Assembly: GCF_027946175.1 (NCBI RefSeq)
Contig: NZ_AP026671.1
Span: 248,001-312,000, forward strand
DNA: 64,000 nt
DNA from: Nitratiruptor tergarcus DSM 16512
GTDB lineage: Bacteria > Campylobacterota > Campylobacteria > Campylobacterales > Nitratiruptoraceae
Direction: 5' to 3'
Shown here: positions 25,935-34,387 of the stretch, one piece after another
How positions within the stretch are numbered: the first letter of the stretch is position 1
Layout of the letters: each line of letters opens with the position of its first letter
Position numbers and translations under genes: made by a program
Notes under the pieces: model-generated
What the model saw: the letters and a program-made list of their open reading frames with translations, nothing else
What the model was told of the DNA's origin: nothing
The model's database searches: none

Positions 25935-26746
25935 ATTTTATCCTTGCAAAACTGCTTTAAAATTTTATCAAATCTTTGCAAACTATTTTCAACAGCAAAA
26001 AATGTTAAAAAGTATGCTACATCAAGCTTCACATCTTTTCTAAATCGAGTAAATAGATGTGGCAATAGTTCATACGGATGTGTATAGATTATCGGCTTAT
26101 GACCTTGATTTATTAAGTTTGCGAAAAGTCTTTGGATAAGAAAAAAGGGAAGGACTCGCATATAAAATCCTCCACTAAAAGGGATTATATTTTTAAGCAG
26201 AGGAATTTCTGTAATGGTTCCTGCTGGGGTTGTAATGACAAAAGGGCTTTTTTTATCGATGCTATTGCCGTACATATAGGTTTTGAATGGAAAATAGGTA
26301 GAAGTGAAGCGAAAGCCTGACGCTACTAGTGCTTCGTAATATTTTTTTTCAAAAGGCATACTCCAGCTAGGAGCTCGATATCCAATAACCTCTTGGCCTA
26401 TTATATCTTCAAGGATTTTTTTAGCATCTTGTGTTTCTCTTTGCCACTCATCAAAAGGAAGATTATAAACAAGTTCATGTCTAAGTCCATGGCAAGCAAT
26501 TTCATGGCCATTTTTGTGAAGTGCTTTGATTATGTGAGGGTATTTTTTGGCAAAACTCCCTAAAACAAATGCTGTTGAAGAAATATTGTGTTTTTGACAA
26601 AAAACTATCCATTTATTTATAATGGCTGCATAATCGATCCGTAATGGATGCTTTGGTGTTATTCCAAAATTAGCATCTTCTACCTCTTCTACGTCTATAG
26701 TCAACCATATTGGGTATTTGGTGTAGTTGTATGGTAAGTACATCAT
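25931..26746 (-). CDS. Polysaccharide deacetylase (DUF3473-type)
   Basis: 271 aa from the ATG at 26746, which overlaps the stop of the flippase-like gene (ATGATG). NodB-fold motifs: PIWLTIDVEEVED (catalytic Asp), EIACHGLRHE (zinc His pair), GYRAPSWSM (Arg-Ala-Pro) and a late THPYEL, as in the DUF3473 deacetylases of PEP-CTERM/exosortase-associated loci. No signal peptide, so it may act in the cytoplasm on lipid-linked or precursor sugars. It could supply the deacetylation that PelA performs in standard Pel systems; this is inference. Confidence 0.86.
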   Translation of the reverse strand: MMYLPYNYTKYPIWLTIDVEEVEDANFGITPKHPLRIDYAAIINKWIVFCQKHNISSTAFVLGSFAKKYPHIIKALHKNGHEIACHGLRHELVYNLPFDEWQRETQDAKKILEDIIGQEVIGYRAPSWSMPFEKKYYEALVASGFRFTSTYFPFKTYMYGNSIDKKSPFVITTPAGTITEIPLLKNIIPFSGGFYMRVLPFFLIQRLFANLINQGHKPIIYTHPYELLPHLFTRFRKDVKLDVAYFLTFFAVENSLQRFDKILKQFCKDKI

Positions 26747-27645
26747 AAAAACTCTTTTGTCATAAATAAATAGATACTGTAAAGTGTTGCAGGTAAGATA
26801 TAAAGGAATTGTAACACAATTGAAGCACTCAACGCACTCTCTTTTGGTATACCGTACCATCCAAGTACAAGAACGAAGGCCGCTTGAAATGTACCTATTC
26901 CACCAGGAGTTATTGGTATGGCAGAAACTGCAAAAGCGAGTGTAGAGGCGATAAATATTTGTGAAAAAGTGAGATGAAAATCTGTTGCAAGAGTGAAAAA
27001 TACAAAATTATTGAGATAGTAACCTCCCCATACAGCAAGTGAGAGGAGAGTAAGTATAACAATCTTTTTTATATTCATAAAAGATTGAAGAGATTTATAT
27101 ATTTGATAGAGTGAAAGGCGTAATTTTCTCCAAGGAATTATCTGCAGCAATCTATAAAATCTTTTTGGCTGTAGAAGAAGGTAGAAAAAAATTAGAGTGA
27201 TAAAAGCTATAAAAATTACTAAAATATAGGCTTTTGGTTCCGGATATATAAAAAGTGTACTAAAAAGTATCAAAAATCCTAAAATGATCACATCAAAAAA
27301 TCTTTCAATTAAAAACATGGCAGTAACATCTTTGATTTTTGCACTCTCTTTTTTATGAAGATAATAGATTTTACTCAAATCTCCAAGTTTTGCTGGAGCA
27401 AATATATTGAGGAAAAAGGCGAGCATATTGGCTTCTAAACTTGTAAGAAAACTATAGCGAAAGAGTCCTAAGTAGTACCATCGATAGGAGATGATAATAT
27501 CACTGAAAAATACTGTCAAAAAAGTAAGGATTATGCCTATAATATTGAGATGTTGTAGACTAGTAAAGAAAAGATACCAATCAATATCATAAAAAAGCCA
27601 GAGAAGTAGTAAAAATATAATAGTAATTTTGATGACTGTTTTCAT
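26743..27645 (-). CDS. UPF0104/AglD-type flippase-like membrane protein
   Basis: 300 aa with about eight membrane helices. Family signature: IISYRWYYLG, FLNIFAPAKLGDLSKIYYL, then ERFFDVIILG, and PITPGGIGTFQAAFVLVLG near the end, the lysylphosphatidylglycerol synthase TM region (flippase domain of MprF and relatives such as AglD). Lacks the soluble MprF synthase domain. Likely moves or supports a lipid-linked glycan. Overlaps both neighbours by 4 bp. Confidence 0.85.
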   Translation of the reverse strand: MKTVIKITIIFLLLLWLFYDIDWYLFFTSLQHLNIIGIILTFLTVFFSDIIISYRWYYLGLFRYSFLTSLEANMLAFFLNIFAPAKLGDLSKIYYLHKKESAKIKDVTAMFLIERFFDVIILGFLILFSTLFIYPEPKAYILVIFIAFITLIFFYLLLQPKRFYRLLQIIPWRKLRLSLYQIYKSLQSFMNIKKIVILTLLSLAVWGGYYLNNFVFFTLATDFHLTFSQIFIASTLAFAVSAIPITPGGIGTFQAAFVLVLGWYGIPKESALSASIVLQFLYILPATLYSIYLFMTKEFL

Positions 27646-28526
27646 AGATCCACAAGGTATTTAGTAAGTTTTGGTCCAATTAAATCAGTTAATGGTTTAG
27701 GAAGTTTTTTCCAAATTTCTGCTGCTAATTTATAGCTTTGATAAACATTTTTTTGATGATTTGTAAGGATATCAATTTTTACAGGCTCTGCACCAAAACG
27801 CGTCTTAAAAAAATAGGTACCACTATTGTAACCAGATCTACCAAAATCTACTATATCTATATCATATTTGCTTATAATATCCACAAGAATTTTATGTTGA
27901 AAATAGTATCCATTGTGGCGTTTTTTGAATTTATTGAGGATTCCACCAAGCTGGAATGTTAAAATTTTGTTATCTACAAAAACCATGTAGCTACCAAGAA
28001 CTTCTGAGTCTTCAATGAAAGTATAGAAATGAATTTTATTGCCAAGATACTTATGTAGATTAATGATGAATTGTTTTGGAAAAATAGGAGTCCCATGATC
28101 TTTATACATAGCAGAGATCAATGCATAAAAGAGATCAAGATCGTGATCTATTTTTATTTCAATTTTGTTATTTTTTCTATCTTTTTTAATACTTCTTTGG
28201 GCGAGTTTACGGTAGCTTTTTATCAACTCCTCTTCATCATAAGTTTTCAATAATATACGAAGAGTAACTGTGTCGAGCTCTTTGAACTCTTTATAAGTGG
28301 GGTTGAGTGTACGTATTTGATAATTTTGATCTTTTGCAAGTTCGAGGAGATCACTTACTTGATCAGAGGTGCGATCTGTATAATTTAACATAGGTAAATA
28401 AGTGAGATATTTACTTCCAGTGATTGTAGGTTGAATAAGAAAATCCATATACTCTTCAAATCCATACGTATCAATGAGAGCTTTTTTCCATGCTTGTACA
28501 AGCTCTTTTGAGTAGACTCTATTCAT
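27642..28526 (-). CDS. FemAB/GNAT-like acyltransferase
   Basis: 294 aa. The second half has the GNAT fold of FemAB-related proteins found in exopolysaccharide and PEP-CTERM loci: RSIKKDRKNN, LISAMYKDHGTPIFPKQF, FTFIEDSEVLGSYMVF and VDFGRSGYNSGTYFFKTRFG. The combination of this family with a DUF3473 deacetylase and a GT2 protein is recurrent in polysaccharide clusters. Acceptor unknown, possibly an aminosugar. Overlaps flanking genes. Confidence 0.78.
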   Translation of the reverse strand: MNRVYSKELVQAWKKALIDTYGFEEYMDFLIQPTITGSKYLTYLPMLNYTDRTSDQVSDLLELAKDQNYQIRTLNPTYKEFKELDTVTLRILLKTYDEEELIKSYRKLAQRSIKKDRKNNKIEIKIDHDLDLFYALISAMYKDHGTPIFPKQFIINLHKYLGNKIHFYTFIEDSEVLGSYMVFVDNKILTFQLGGILNKFKKRHNGYYFQHKILVDIISKYDIDIVDFGRSGYNSGTYFFKTRFGAEPVKIDILTNHQKNVYQSYKLAAEIWKKLPKPLTDLIGPKLTKYLVDL

Positions 28527-28848
28527 TACATTCCCTCGATTTCATAATTGCTATATCGCGAACAATCTTTGTGATAGCACGCTCATTAATTTTTGTTTTT
28601 GCATAGAGTATTGCTGCTATGAGAGAAAGTATAGCAATAGAGAGATATATGACAAGATCCACACCCCGTCCAATACCGAAAAATGCTGCTACCTTATCAG
28701 CTTTTTGTGGAAAGAGAATGAGAAATGCTAAAAAAAGATAAAAGAGTATAACACTAATGCGCTGGTATGTGCGAAAGCGACTAGAAAAACTTAAAAGCAA
28801 AAAAACAGCTGTAAGAATTGCAATGAGAAGAGCTTTGACAAAAATCAT
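28519..28848 (-). CDS. DUF2304 small membrane protein
   Basis: 109 aa with three hydrophobic segments (ALLIAILTAVFLLLSF, VILFYLFLAFLILF, LVIYLSIAILSLIAAILYA) and the phrase FFGIGRGVDLVIYL, the hallmark of DUF2304. These proteins are almost always encoded next to a GT2 dolichol-phosphate-mannose-synthase-like protein and are thought to anchor it at the membrane. Here too it follows the GT2 gene with a 4-bp overlap. Confidence 0.85.
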   Translation of the reverse strand: MIFVKALLIAILTAVFLLLSFSSRFRTYQRISVILFYLFLAFLILFPQKADKVAAFFGIGRGVDLVIYLSIAILSLIAAILYAKTKINERAITKIVRDIAIMKSRECNE

Positions 28849-29528
28849 TTAATAGCCTTTCCAAGAATAAACTCAATAATAATGTTGACGCTATTCATTA
28901 GCGACTGTCCCTTACTAAGTGAGTACTCACTATATCTAATAGTACATGGCATCTCTTTATAGCGCATTTTGAGTTTTTTAATAAGATCAATAATTTCTGA
29001 AGCATGAGACATACGATTTTGTGTAATGACAAAGTCTGGAAACTTTGCTACATTAATAGCACGAAATCCATTGTGCACATCAGTAAGTTTTATACCTGTA
29101 AGCACTCTTTCTACCAAAGCAGCGATACGTAAGAAGTTTTTCCTTAATGGAGGAATATTTTCTGCTTTTCCTAAAAATCTTGAGCATAAAACTATATCTG
29201 CTTCATCTTTTCGTAAAACTTCTATGAATTTTTCAATATCATCTGCGCAGTGTTGGCCGTCGCTATCGAAAGTGACTACATATTTGCAACCGAGCTTCTT
29301 AGCAAAATCGATTCCAGTTTGAAGCGCTGCACCTTGTCCAAGATTAATGATATGGCGTAACAGATATACTCCAGGCACGCAAGCTTCGTAATAGCTACGG
29401 TCTTTTGAACCATCATCTACAACTATAATAGTATCATTAGGTCTTTTGTTTTTAAGATCCTGTAGTGTCTTGCGTATCACTTTCTCTTCGTTGTAGAGTG
29501 GTATGACTATTGCCACTTCTCTTTTCAT
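28845..29528 (-). CDS. GT2 family glycosyltransferase (DPM1/DPG-synthase-like)
   Basis: 227 aa. GT-A fold with VVDDGSKD (nucleotide site), NLGQGAALQTGIDFA and VTFDSDGQHCADDI (metal-binding D-x-D). Typical of enzymes that transfer a sugar from a nucleotide to polyprenyl phosphate. No own membrane helices, fitting membrane recruitment by the DUF2304 partner. The start lies 77 bp inside the end of tcdA, an unusually long overlap. Substrate sugar unknown. Confidence 0.87.
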   Translation of the reverse strand: MKREVAIVIPLYNEEKVIRKTLQDLKNKRPNDTIIVVDDGSKDRSYYEACVPGVYLLRHIINLGQGAALQTGIDFAKKLGCKYVVTFDSDGQHCADDIEKFIEVLRKDEADIVLCSRFLGKAENIPPLRKNFLRIAALVERVLTGIKLTDVHNGFRAINVAKFPDFVITQNRMSHASEIIDLIKKLKMRYKEMPCTIRYSEYSLSKGQSLMNSVNIIIEFILGKAIK

Positions 29529-30156
29529 TAAGTACTCTTTCTATTGTTTTAGCACAAATTGCCAGTCCAAAACTTCCAGTTACACCTACAAAACTCCCTT
29601 TTGTAGTACATTTTGGCGATTCAGGACTAAAAATCGCCAAAAAATCCCCCTTAAATCCACTCTTTTTAAGCTCATAGCGAATCTTTCTTGCAAAAGGATC
29701 CCCATGTGTTTTCCAAATTGATGCGGTTTCGATTTTTGTCGGGTCGCATTTTCTCGCGCTGCCCATGGATGCTATGAGCTTATGAGCGCACTTATGTGCT
29801 AGGGCTATTTTTGCTTTTATATCATCTATTGCATCTATGACTACATCATATGGAGAAAAATCAAAATTCTCCACCCATTTATTATCGACTTTTGCATTAA
29901 TTGTTTTAATACCTGGATAGAGCTTGCCAAGAACTTCTACTTTGACTTCTCCTATATGCTCGCTTCCAATTTGGCGGTTTTGATTGGTGACATCATAGCG
30001 GTCAAAATCAACAATGGTAATATCACTTATTCCACTACGATAGAGACAATCAAGGGCAAAGCTACCAACACCTCCAACTCCTAAAATTAAAATTTTTGCT
30101 TTTTGGAGTTTTTCAAAATCGTTTCCAAAAAGTATACGGCATCTATCAAATCTCAT
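29452..30156 (-). CDS. tcdA: tRNA threonylcarbamoyladenosine dehydratase TcdA
   Basis: 234 aa, ThiF/E1-like fold. Nucleotide-binding GVGGVGSFALDCLYRSGI, then VDFDRYDVTNQNRQIGS, ASMGSARKCDPTKI and FSPESPKCTTKGSFVGVTGSFG. TcdA uses ATP to cyclise t6A37 of tRNAs to ct6A. The C-terminal 25 residues are read in a frame that overlaps the GT2 gene. The start overlaps the surE stop by 4 bp. Confidence 0.9.
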   Translation of the reverse strand: MRFDRCRILFGNDFEKLQKAKILILGVGGVGSFALDCLYRSGISDITIVDFDRYDVTNQNRQIGSEHIGEVKVEVLGKLYPGIKTINAKVDNKWVENFDFSPYDVVIDAIDDIKAKIALAHKCAHKLIASMGSARKCDPTKIETASIWKTHGDPFARKIRYELKKSGFKGDFLAIFSPESPKCTTKGSFVGVTGSFGLAICAKTIERVLNEKRSGNSHTTLQRRESDTQDTTGS

Positions 30157-30929
30157 AGCCAGTTCTTTAGTTTATTTAACTCTTCATATGCTGTTAAGTC
30201 TGCTTTGATGGGAGTGATAGAGACATAACCCTCATACACTGCTTCAAAATCGCAATCTCTTGCTTCGCTTCTTTCCCACTCAAGTGGATGGAGTCCTAAC
30301 CACCAGTACTCTAATCCTCTTGGGTTTCTGTGAAGGTGTGCTTCGTTTGCATAGAGTCTATATCCAGCTTTTGTAATCTTATACCCTTTTATATTTTTTA
30401 CTGGTGGGATATTGATATTGAGTAGTTTTCTGCGTTCCAAAGGAAAACCCTCATGCAAGATCTTTTGAGCGATTTCTCTCGCTACTTTTTTAGCATTGTC
30501 ATAACCTATTTTTATCTCTGTCTCTTCGCAATTGCTATTGCATACTTGGCTAAGAGCTACAGCTGGAATATCATAGAGGGCTGCTTCCATAGCACCTGCT
30601 ACAGTGCCAGAATAGGTAATATCTTCTCCCATATTGGCACCTCTATTGATGCCGCTCAGGATAAGATCTGGCTTTATGCCATCAGGATAGAGAGCATGGA
30701 GAGCTAAATAGACGCAATCACTTGGAGTACCATCTTCGAGCTTATAAAAATTATCAGCAAGCTCAACAAAGCGAAGAGGTTTTGTAAGAGTAAGACTATG
30801 GCCACAAGCACTCTTTTCACTTGCTGGCACTACTACTAAAATTTCACCAAGATCTTTTACTGCTTCAATAAGAGCTTGCAGTCCTAATGACTCAAATCCA
30901 TCATCATTAGTGATTAAAATTCTTCTCAT
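30153..30929 (-). CDS. surE: 5'-nucleotidase SurE
   Basis: 258 aa. MRRILITNDDGFESLGLQAL with the metal-binding ND-D pair, ASEKSACGHSLTLTKPLR, EDGTPSDCVYLAL and LILSGINRGANMGEDITYSG, all standard for SurE. A cytoplasmic metal-dependent nucleoside-monophosphate phosphatase. Normal length. Overlaps its neighbours by 4 bp on both sides. Confidence 0.95.
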   Translation of the reverse strand: MRRILITNDDGFESLGLQALIEAVKDLGEILVVVPASEKSACGHSLTLTKPLRFVELADNFYKLEDGTPSDCVYLALHALYPDGIKPDLILSGINRGANMGEDITYSGTVAGAMEAALYDIPAVALSQVCNSNCEETEIKIGYDNAKKVAREIAQKILHEGFPLERRKLLNINIPPVKNIKGYKITKAGYRLYANEAHLHRNPRGLEYWWLGLHPLEWERSEARDCDFEAVYEGYVSITPIKADLTAYEELNKLKNWL

Positions 30930-31834
30930 CCCATCCTTTCAATAATTTTGATATACAGAGGTAGAAGTGGAACAAAAAGCACAGTAGTAATAAATATAAG
31001 AGCGGTAACAACAAGCTCTTTGCAGTGGTAAAGCGCTGCAAGATTGACATTTGCTACTGCTAGAGGCATCATTATTTCCATAAAAATGATCTTCTTTGTA
31101 AGAGGTTCAAGATCTATAAATGACAAGAAAACAAAACTTACGAAAGGTAATACAGCAAATTTCATCACTGTAACAGCTATGGTGAGTCTTTTATCTAAAA
31201 TACGTAAAGAGATTTTAGCTAGATAGAAACCAAAAATAAGAAGTTGAATCACAATAGCAGTGTAAGCTCCCATTTGCAAAAACATGTCAAAATTTTTTGA
31301 AGGGCGAAAGCCTTGGAGATTGAGCAATATAGCAAGGAGAGCAAACCATAAAATAGGAAGTTTGATGGTATTGAGGAGTGATTTTTTCACATCAAAGCTA
31401 CCCCTCGAATAGAAATAGGCTCCAAAGCTATAAACCATAAAAACATTGGCAAGATTAACAATCGTGGTATAAGGAAGGCTCATTTCACCAAAAAGAGCAA
31501 TACCTAAAGGTACTCCTAAATTACCAGTATTGCCTATGACAGAGGAGACGATGAAGATGGATTGCTCTTTATTATCTGCAAAGAGTATTTTTGCCAAAAA
31601 ATAGTTGATAGCGATAATAGTAAGACTCAAGCCAAAGAAAATAAAAGGAGCAATTGCAAGATTAAAATCAAAATCTTTTTTGAGCAGCCCCCAAAATGTC
31701 AAAAATGGTTGGAAAATATAGACTGAGAGTATTACAAGACTCTTTTCATCTATTTTTTGCTGAAAGAACTTCTTGGCAATAAATCCAATAAAAATAAAGA
31801 GATAAACAAAGAAAACTGCCTCGAAGCTATGCAT
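30926..31834 (-). CDS. AEC-family transporter
   Basis: 302 aa from the ATG at 31834, which lies in the lpxB stop region and follows AAGGGAG; an upstream start at 31873 would lie deep in lpxB. Ten or so membrane helices in two halves with SSVIGNTGNLGVPLGIALFG and MEIMMPLAVANVNLAALY, the AEC (auxin efflux carrier-like) signature. Probably a secondary transporter of a small organic anion; substrate unknown. Confidence 0.85.
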   Translation of the reverse strand: MHSFEAVFFVYLFIFIGFIAKKFFQQKIDEKSLVILSVYIFQPFLTFWGLLKKDFDFNLAIAPFIFFGLSLTIIAINYFLAKILFADNKEQSIFIVSSVIGNTGNLGVPLGIALFGEMSLPYTTIVNLANVFMVYSFGAYFYSRGSFDVKKSLLNTIKLPILWFALLAILLNLQGFRPSKNFDMFLQMGAYTAIVIQLLIFGFYLAKISLRILDKRLTIAVTVMKFAVLPFVSFVFLSFIDLEPLTKKIIFMEIMMPLAVANVNLAALYHCKELVVTALIFITTVLFVPLLPLYIKIIERMG

Positions 31835-32834
31835 TGATCTCCCTTGCAGCTTCTGCTGCACTGCCATGAGCAAGGTATTGTCTCAGTTTTTTGGATTTTT
31901 GCAAAAACTCTTTTGGGTTGGCGTTTTTATAAGCTTGTAAGAGATTTTCTTTGGTAACACTCTCTTGTAAAAATTCTGGATGCATATCTCCAAGCATGAT
32001 GTTTGCAAGTCCCGCGCGATCAATTTTTGCAAACTGCTTGGCAAGAAAATAATCAAGTGGTTTAGCAATGTAGCAAAGTGCAAGAGGCGTGCCAATCAAA
32101 GATGCTTCGAGTGTTGCAGTACCGCTGCAAATAAAACCAAACTCTGCTTCATAGAGCGCCTTATGCGCATCGTGAGTAACAGTAAAATCACTTATATCCC
32201 CATAGATAGTAAGATCAAAGTTTTGTGGTATAACGAGCAGCGCCTCTTTATCGATGGCTTTTCTTACCTCTTTGAAAATTGGCATGAGAGATTGGATCTC
32301 TGCTCTTCTGCTACCAGGCATAAAAACTACTTTGTCACTCTTTGTAGGAGTCTCTTTGAAAGTTTTTATCTCATCTAAAAGGGGATGCCCTACATATTTA
32401 ATATTGTAGTTTGGGCTATAGTACTTCTTTTCAAAAGGAAGAATGGAGAGGGCTTTGTCAACATACTTTTCGATTGTTTTAATTCTACCCCTTCTCCAAG
32501 CCCAGGCTTGGGGAAGAATATAGTAGATAATCTCTTTGTTTGGATACTCTTTTTTAATAGCTTTTGCTAAAGGAAGATTAAATCCACTTGCATCTATGAG
32601 GAGTACTTTATCTGCTTCTTTGGCTAATTTGACCATCTCTTTTTTAAGCTGTAAAAAGAAGGGAAGTTTTTTTGCTGCATCTACAAAGCCCATGACTGCT
32701 AACTCTTGCAAATCTACAAGAGGATCCCCAAGGCTTTTGTCAAAGATCCCGATAGGTTTATACTTTAAATGAGGCAAAAGATAGCGTAAATGCAGATTTG
32801 CAGACTTTTCAAAGGCGCTTATAGCTATTTTCAT
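31827..32834 (-). CDS. lpxB: Lipid-A-disaccharide synthase LpxB
   Basis: 335 aa, GT19. Diagnostic stretches: DASGFNLPLAKAIKKEYP, YYILPQAWAWRRGRI, FEKKYYSPNYNIKYVGHPL, FMPGSRRAEI and FICSGTATLEASLIGTPL. It joins two acylated glucosamines to make the lipid A disaccharide at the inner membrane. Somewhat shorter than the E. coli enzyme (382 aa), as usual in this phylum. First gene of the long overlapping minus-strand chain. Confidence 0.93.
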   Translation of the reverse strand: MKIAISAFEKSANLHLRYLLPHLKYKPIGIFDKSLGDPLVDLQELAVMGFVDAAKKLPFFLQLKKEMVKLAKEADKVLLIDASGFNLPLAKAIKKEYPNKEIIYYILPQAWAWRRGRIKTIEKYVDKALSILPFEKKYYSPNYNIKYVGHPLLDEIKTFKETPTKSDKVVFMPGSRRAEIQSLMPIFKEVRKAIDKEALLVIPQNFDLTIYGDISDFTVTHDAHKALYEAEFGFICSGTATLEASLIGTPLALCYIAKPLDYFLAKQFAKIDRAGLANIMLGDMHPEFLQESVTKENLLQAYKNANPKEFLQKSKKLRQYLAHGSAAEAAREINA

Positions 32835-32853
32835 AAAGGCTCCTAAAAGTTGG

Positions 32854-32863
32854 TATAATTATA
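32854..32863. promoter_or_regulatory. Palindromic -10 element between lpxB and greA
   Basis: TATAATTATA is a perfect palindrome in the 48-bp space between two divergent genes. It offers a TATAAT on each strand, 20 bp from the lpxB start and about 20 bp from the greA start. The two transcripts would start on opposite sides of the same site, so RNA polymerase binding should be mutually exclusive. Confidence 0.45.
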
Positions 32864-32882
32864 GCAAAAAAGGGACTTGCGC

Positions 32883-33374
32883 ATGGAAAATAAAGAGCCT
32901 ATGACAGAGCATGGGTATAAAAAACTGCAAAAAGAGTTTGAGGCACTCAAAGAAGAGAGACCACGCGTGGTAGAAGAGATAGAAAGAGCAAAAGAGCATG
33001 GAGATTTAAGAGAGAATGCTGAGTATCATGCAGCAAAAGAGCGCTTAGCTTTTATAGATGCAAGACTCACTGAGCTCTCAGACTTGCTTGCTAGAGCCCA
33101 AGTGATCGATCCAAGCAAGCTTCCTCATACAAAAGTTGGATTTGGATCTACTGTGAAGCTCTTAGATATCGAAGAGGATGAAGAGATAGAGTATACAATA
33201 GTGGGATCTACTGAGAGCGATCCAGAGCATGGTCTCATCTCATACAATACTCCTCTTGCAAGGCAACTTCTTGGTAAAGAGGAGGGTGATGAGATTACTG
33301 TGAAACTGCCAAAAGGTGAGATCGATTTTGAAGTGCTTGAAGTTTTTTATAAACCAATAGAGTTTAGGGATTGA
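32883..33374 (+). CDS. greA: Transcription elongation factor GreA
   Basis: 163 aa from the ATG at 32883, with AAAGGGA seven bases upstream; the TTG at 32877 is less likely. N-terminal coiled coil (PMTEHGYKKLQKEFEALKEE, REHGDLRENAEYHAAKER-type sequence with the acidic tip) and a C-terminal FKBP-like domain (YTIVGSTESDPEHGLISYNTP). GreA rescues backtracked RNA polymerase. The stop overlaps the argC start. Confidence 0.95.
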   Translation: MENKEPMTEHGYKKLQKEFEALKEERPRVVEEIERAKEHGDLRENAEYHAAKERLAFIDARLTELSDLLARAQVIDPSKLPHTKVGFGSTVKLLDIEEDEEIEYTIVGSTESDPEHGLISYNTPLARQLLGKEEGDEITVKLPKGEIDFEVLEVFYKPIEFRD

Positions 33375-34387
33375 GTGTGCAGTATAATGTAGCAGTAGTG
33401 GGTGCTGGAGGATATACAGGGGTTGAGCTAATAAAGATATTACTAGATCACCCCCATTTTAATCTTGCATATCTCTCTAGTAGCCAAGGGGGTGAAGAGA
33501 TAAGTGATCTCTATCCAGCACTAAAAGGTGTTTTTTCTTATAAACTCAAAAAAACAGATGTAAAAGAGATTGCTGATACATGTGATCTTGCATTTTTAGC
33601 TCTTCCTCACAAAAATGCAATGGAAGTGGCTAAACCTCTTTTAGATCTTGGTGTAAAAGTAGTTGATCTCTCCGCTGATTACAGATTGCGCTTAGAAAAC
33701 TATGAGGCCTTTTATACGCGCCATAGCGATAATGAGCATCTTAAAGAGGCTGTGTATGGTCTTGTTGAGATTTACAAAGATGAGATCCAAAAAGCGCGCC
33801 TTATAGCAAATCCTGGCTGTTATCCTACAGCTACACTTTTGGCTCTCATACCATTTTTACCTTATATCGAGAGCAGACATTCTCTAATAATTGATGCAAA
33901 AAGTGGTGTGAGTGGGGCAGGAAAAAAATGCAGCCAAAAGACACACTATGTAAGCATAAATGAGAATATTTTTGCCTACAATCCTCTCAAGCATCGCCAC
34001 GCAATTGAGATAAAAGAGAAGTTGGAATTGCTTGGCAAAGAGATCTACCATATCAATTTTGTTCCCCATCTGCTACCTCTTACACGTGGAATGCTTGTAA
34101 GTATCTATGCTCAGCTTCAAACAGATATCGATCCACTGGAAGTTTTGGAAGATTTCTATGCAAATGAGGAGTTCATACGTATTAAAAGAGAGCCTGTAGA
34201 TGTCAAATCTGTTGCTGGGACGCACTTTTGTGATATTTATGCGCAAAAGCATGGAAATACCCTTTTTATTAGCAGTGCTATTGATAATCTTTTACGTGGA
34301 GCAAGTTCACAAGCTGTTGCCAATGCCAATTTAATGATGGGACTTGATGCATCAATTGCAATGCCAAAAATCGCCGCTATCCCTTAA
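33371..34387 (+). CDS. argC: N-acetyl-gamma-glutamyl-phosphate reductase ArgC
   Basis: 338 aa from TTG 33371; the GTG at 33377 is an equal candidate. NADP site VAVVGAGGYTGVELIKILL, catalytic Cys in IANPGCYPTATLLALIPF and the substrate-binding His in FVPHLLPLTRGMLVSIYA. Reduces N-acetylglutamyl phosphate to the semialdehyde in arginine synthesis. Overlaps greA (4 bp) and the next phosphoesterase (about 40 bp). Confidence 0.95.
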   Translation: MSVQYNVAVVGAGGYTGVELIKILLDHPHFNLAYLSSSQGGEEISDLYPALKGVFSYKLKKTDVKEIADTCDLAFLALPHKNAMEVAKPLLDLGVKVVDLSADYRLRLENYEAFYTRHSDNEHLKEAVYGLVEIYKDEIQKARLIANPGCYPTATLLALIPFLPYIESRHSLIIDAKSGVSGAGKKCSQKTHYVSINENIFAYNPLKHRHAIEIKEKLELLGKEIYHINFVPHLLPLTRGMLVSIYAQLQTDIDPLEVLEDFYANEEFIRIKREPVDVKSVAGTHFCDIYAQKHGNTLFISSAIDNLLRGASSQAVANANLMMGLDASIAMPKIAAIP

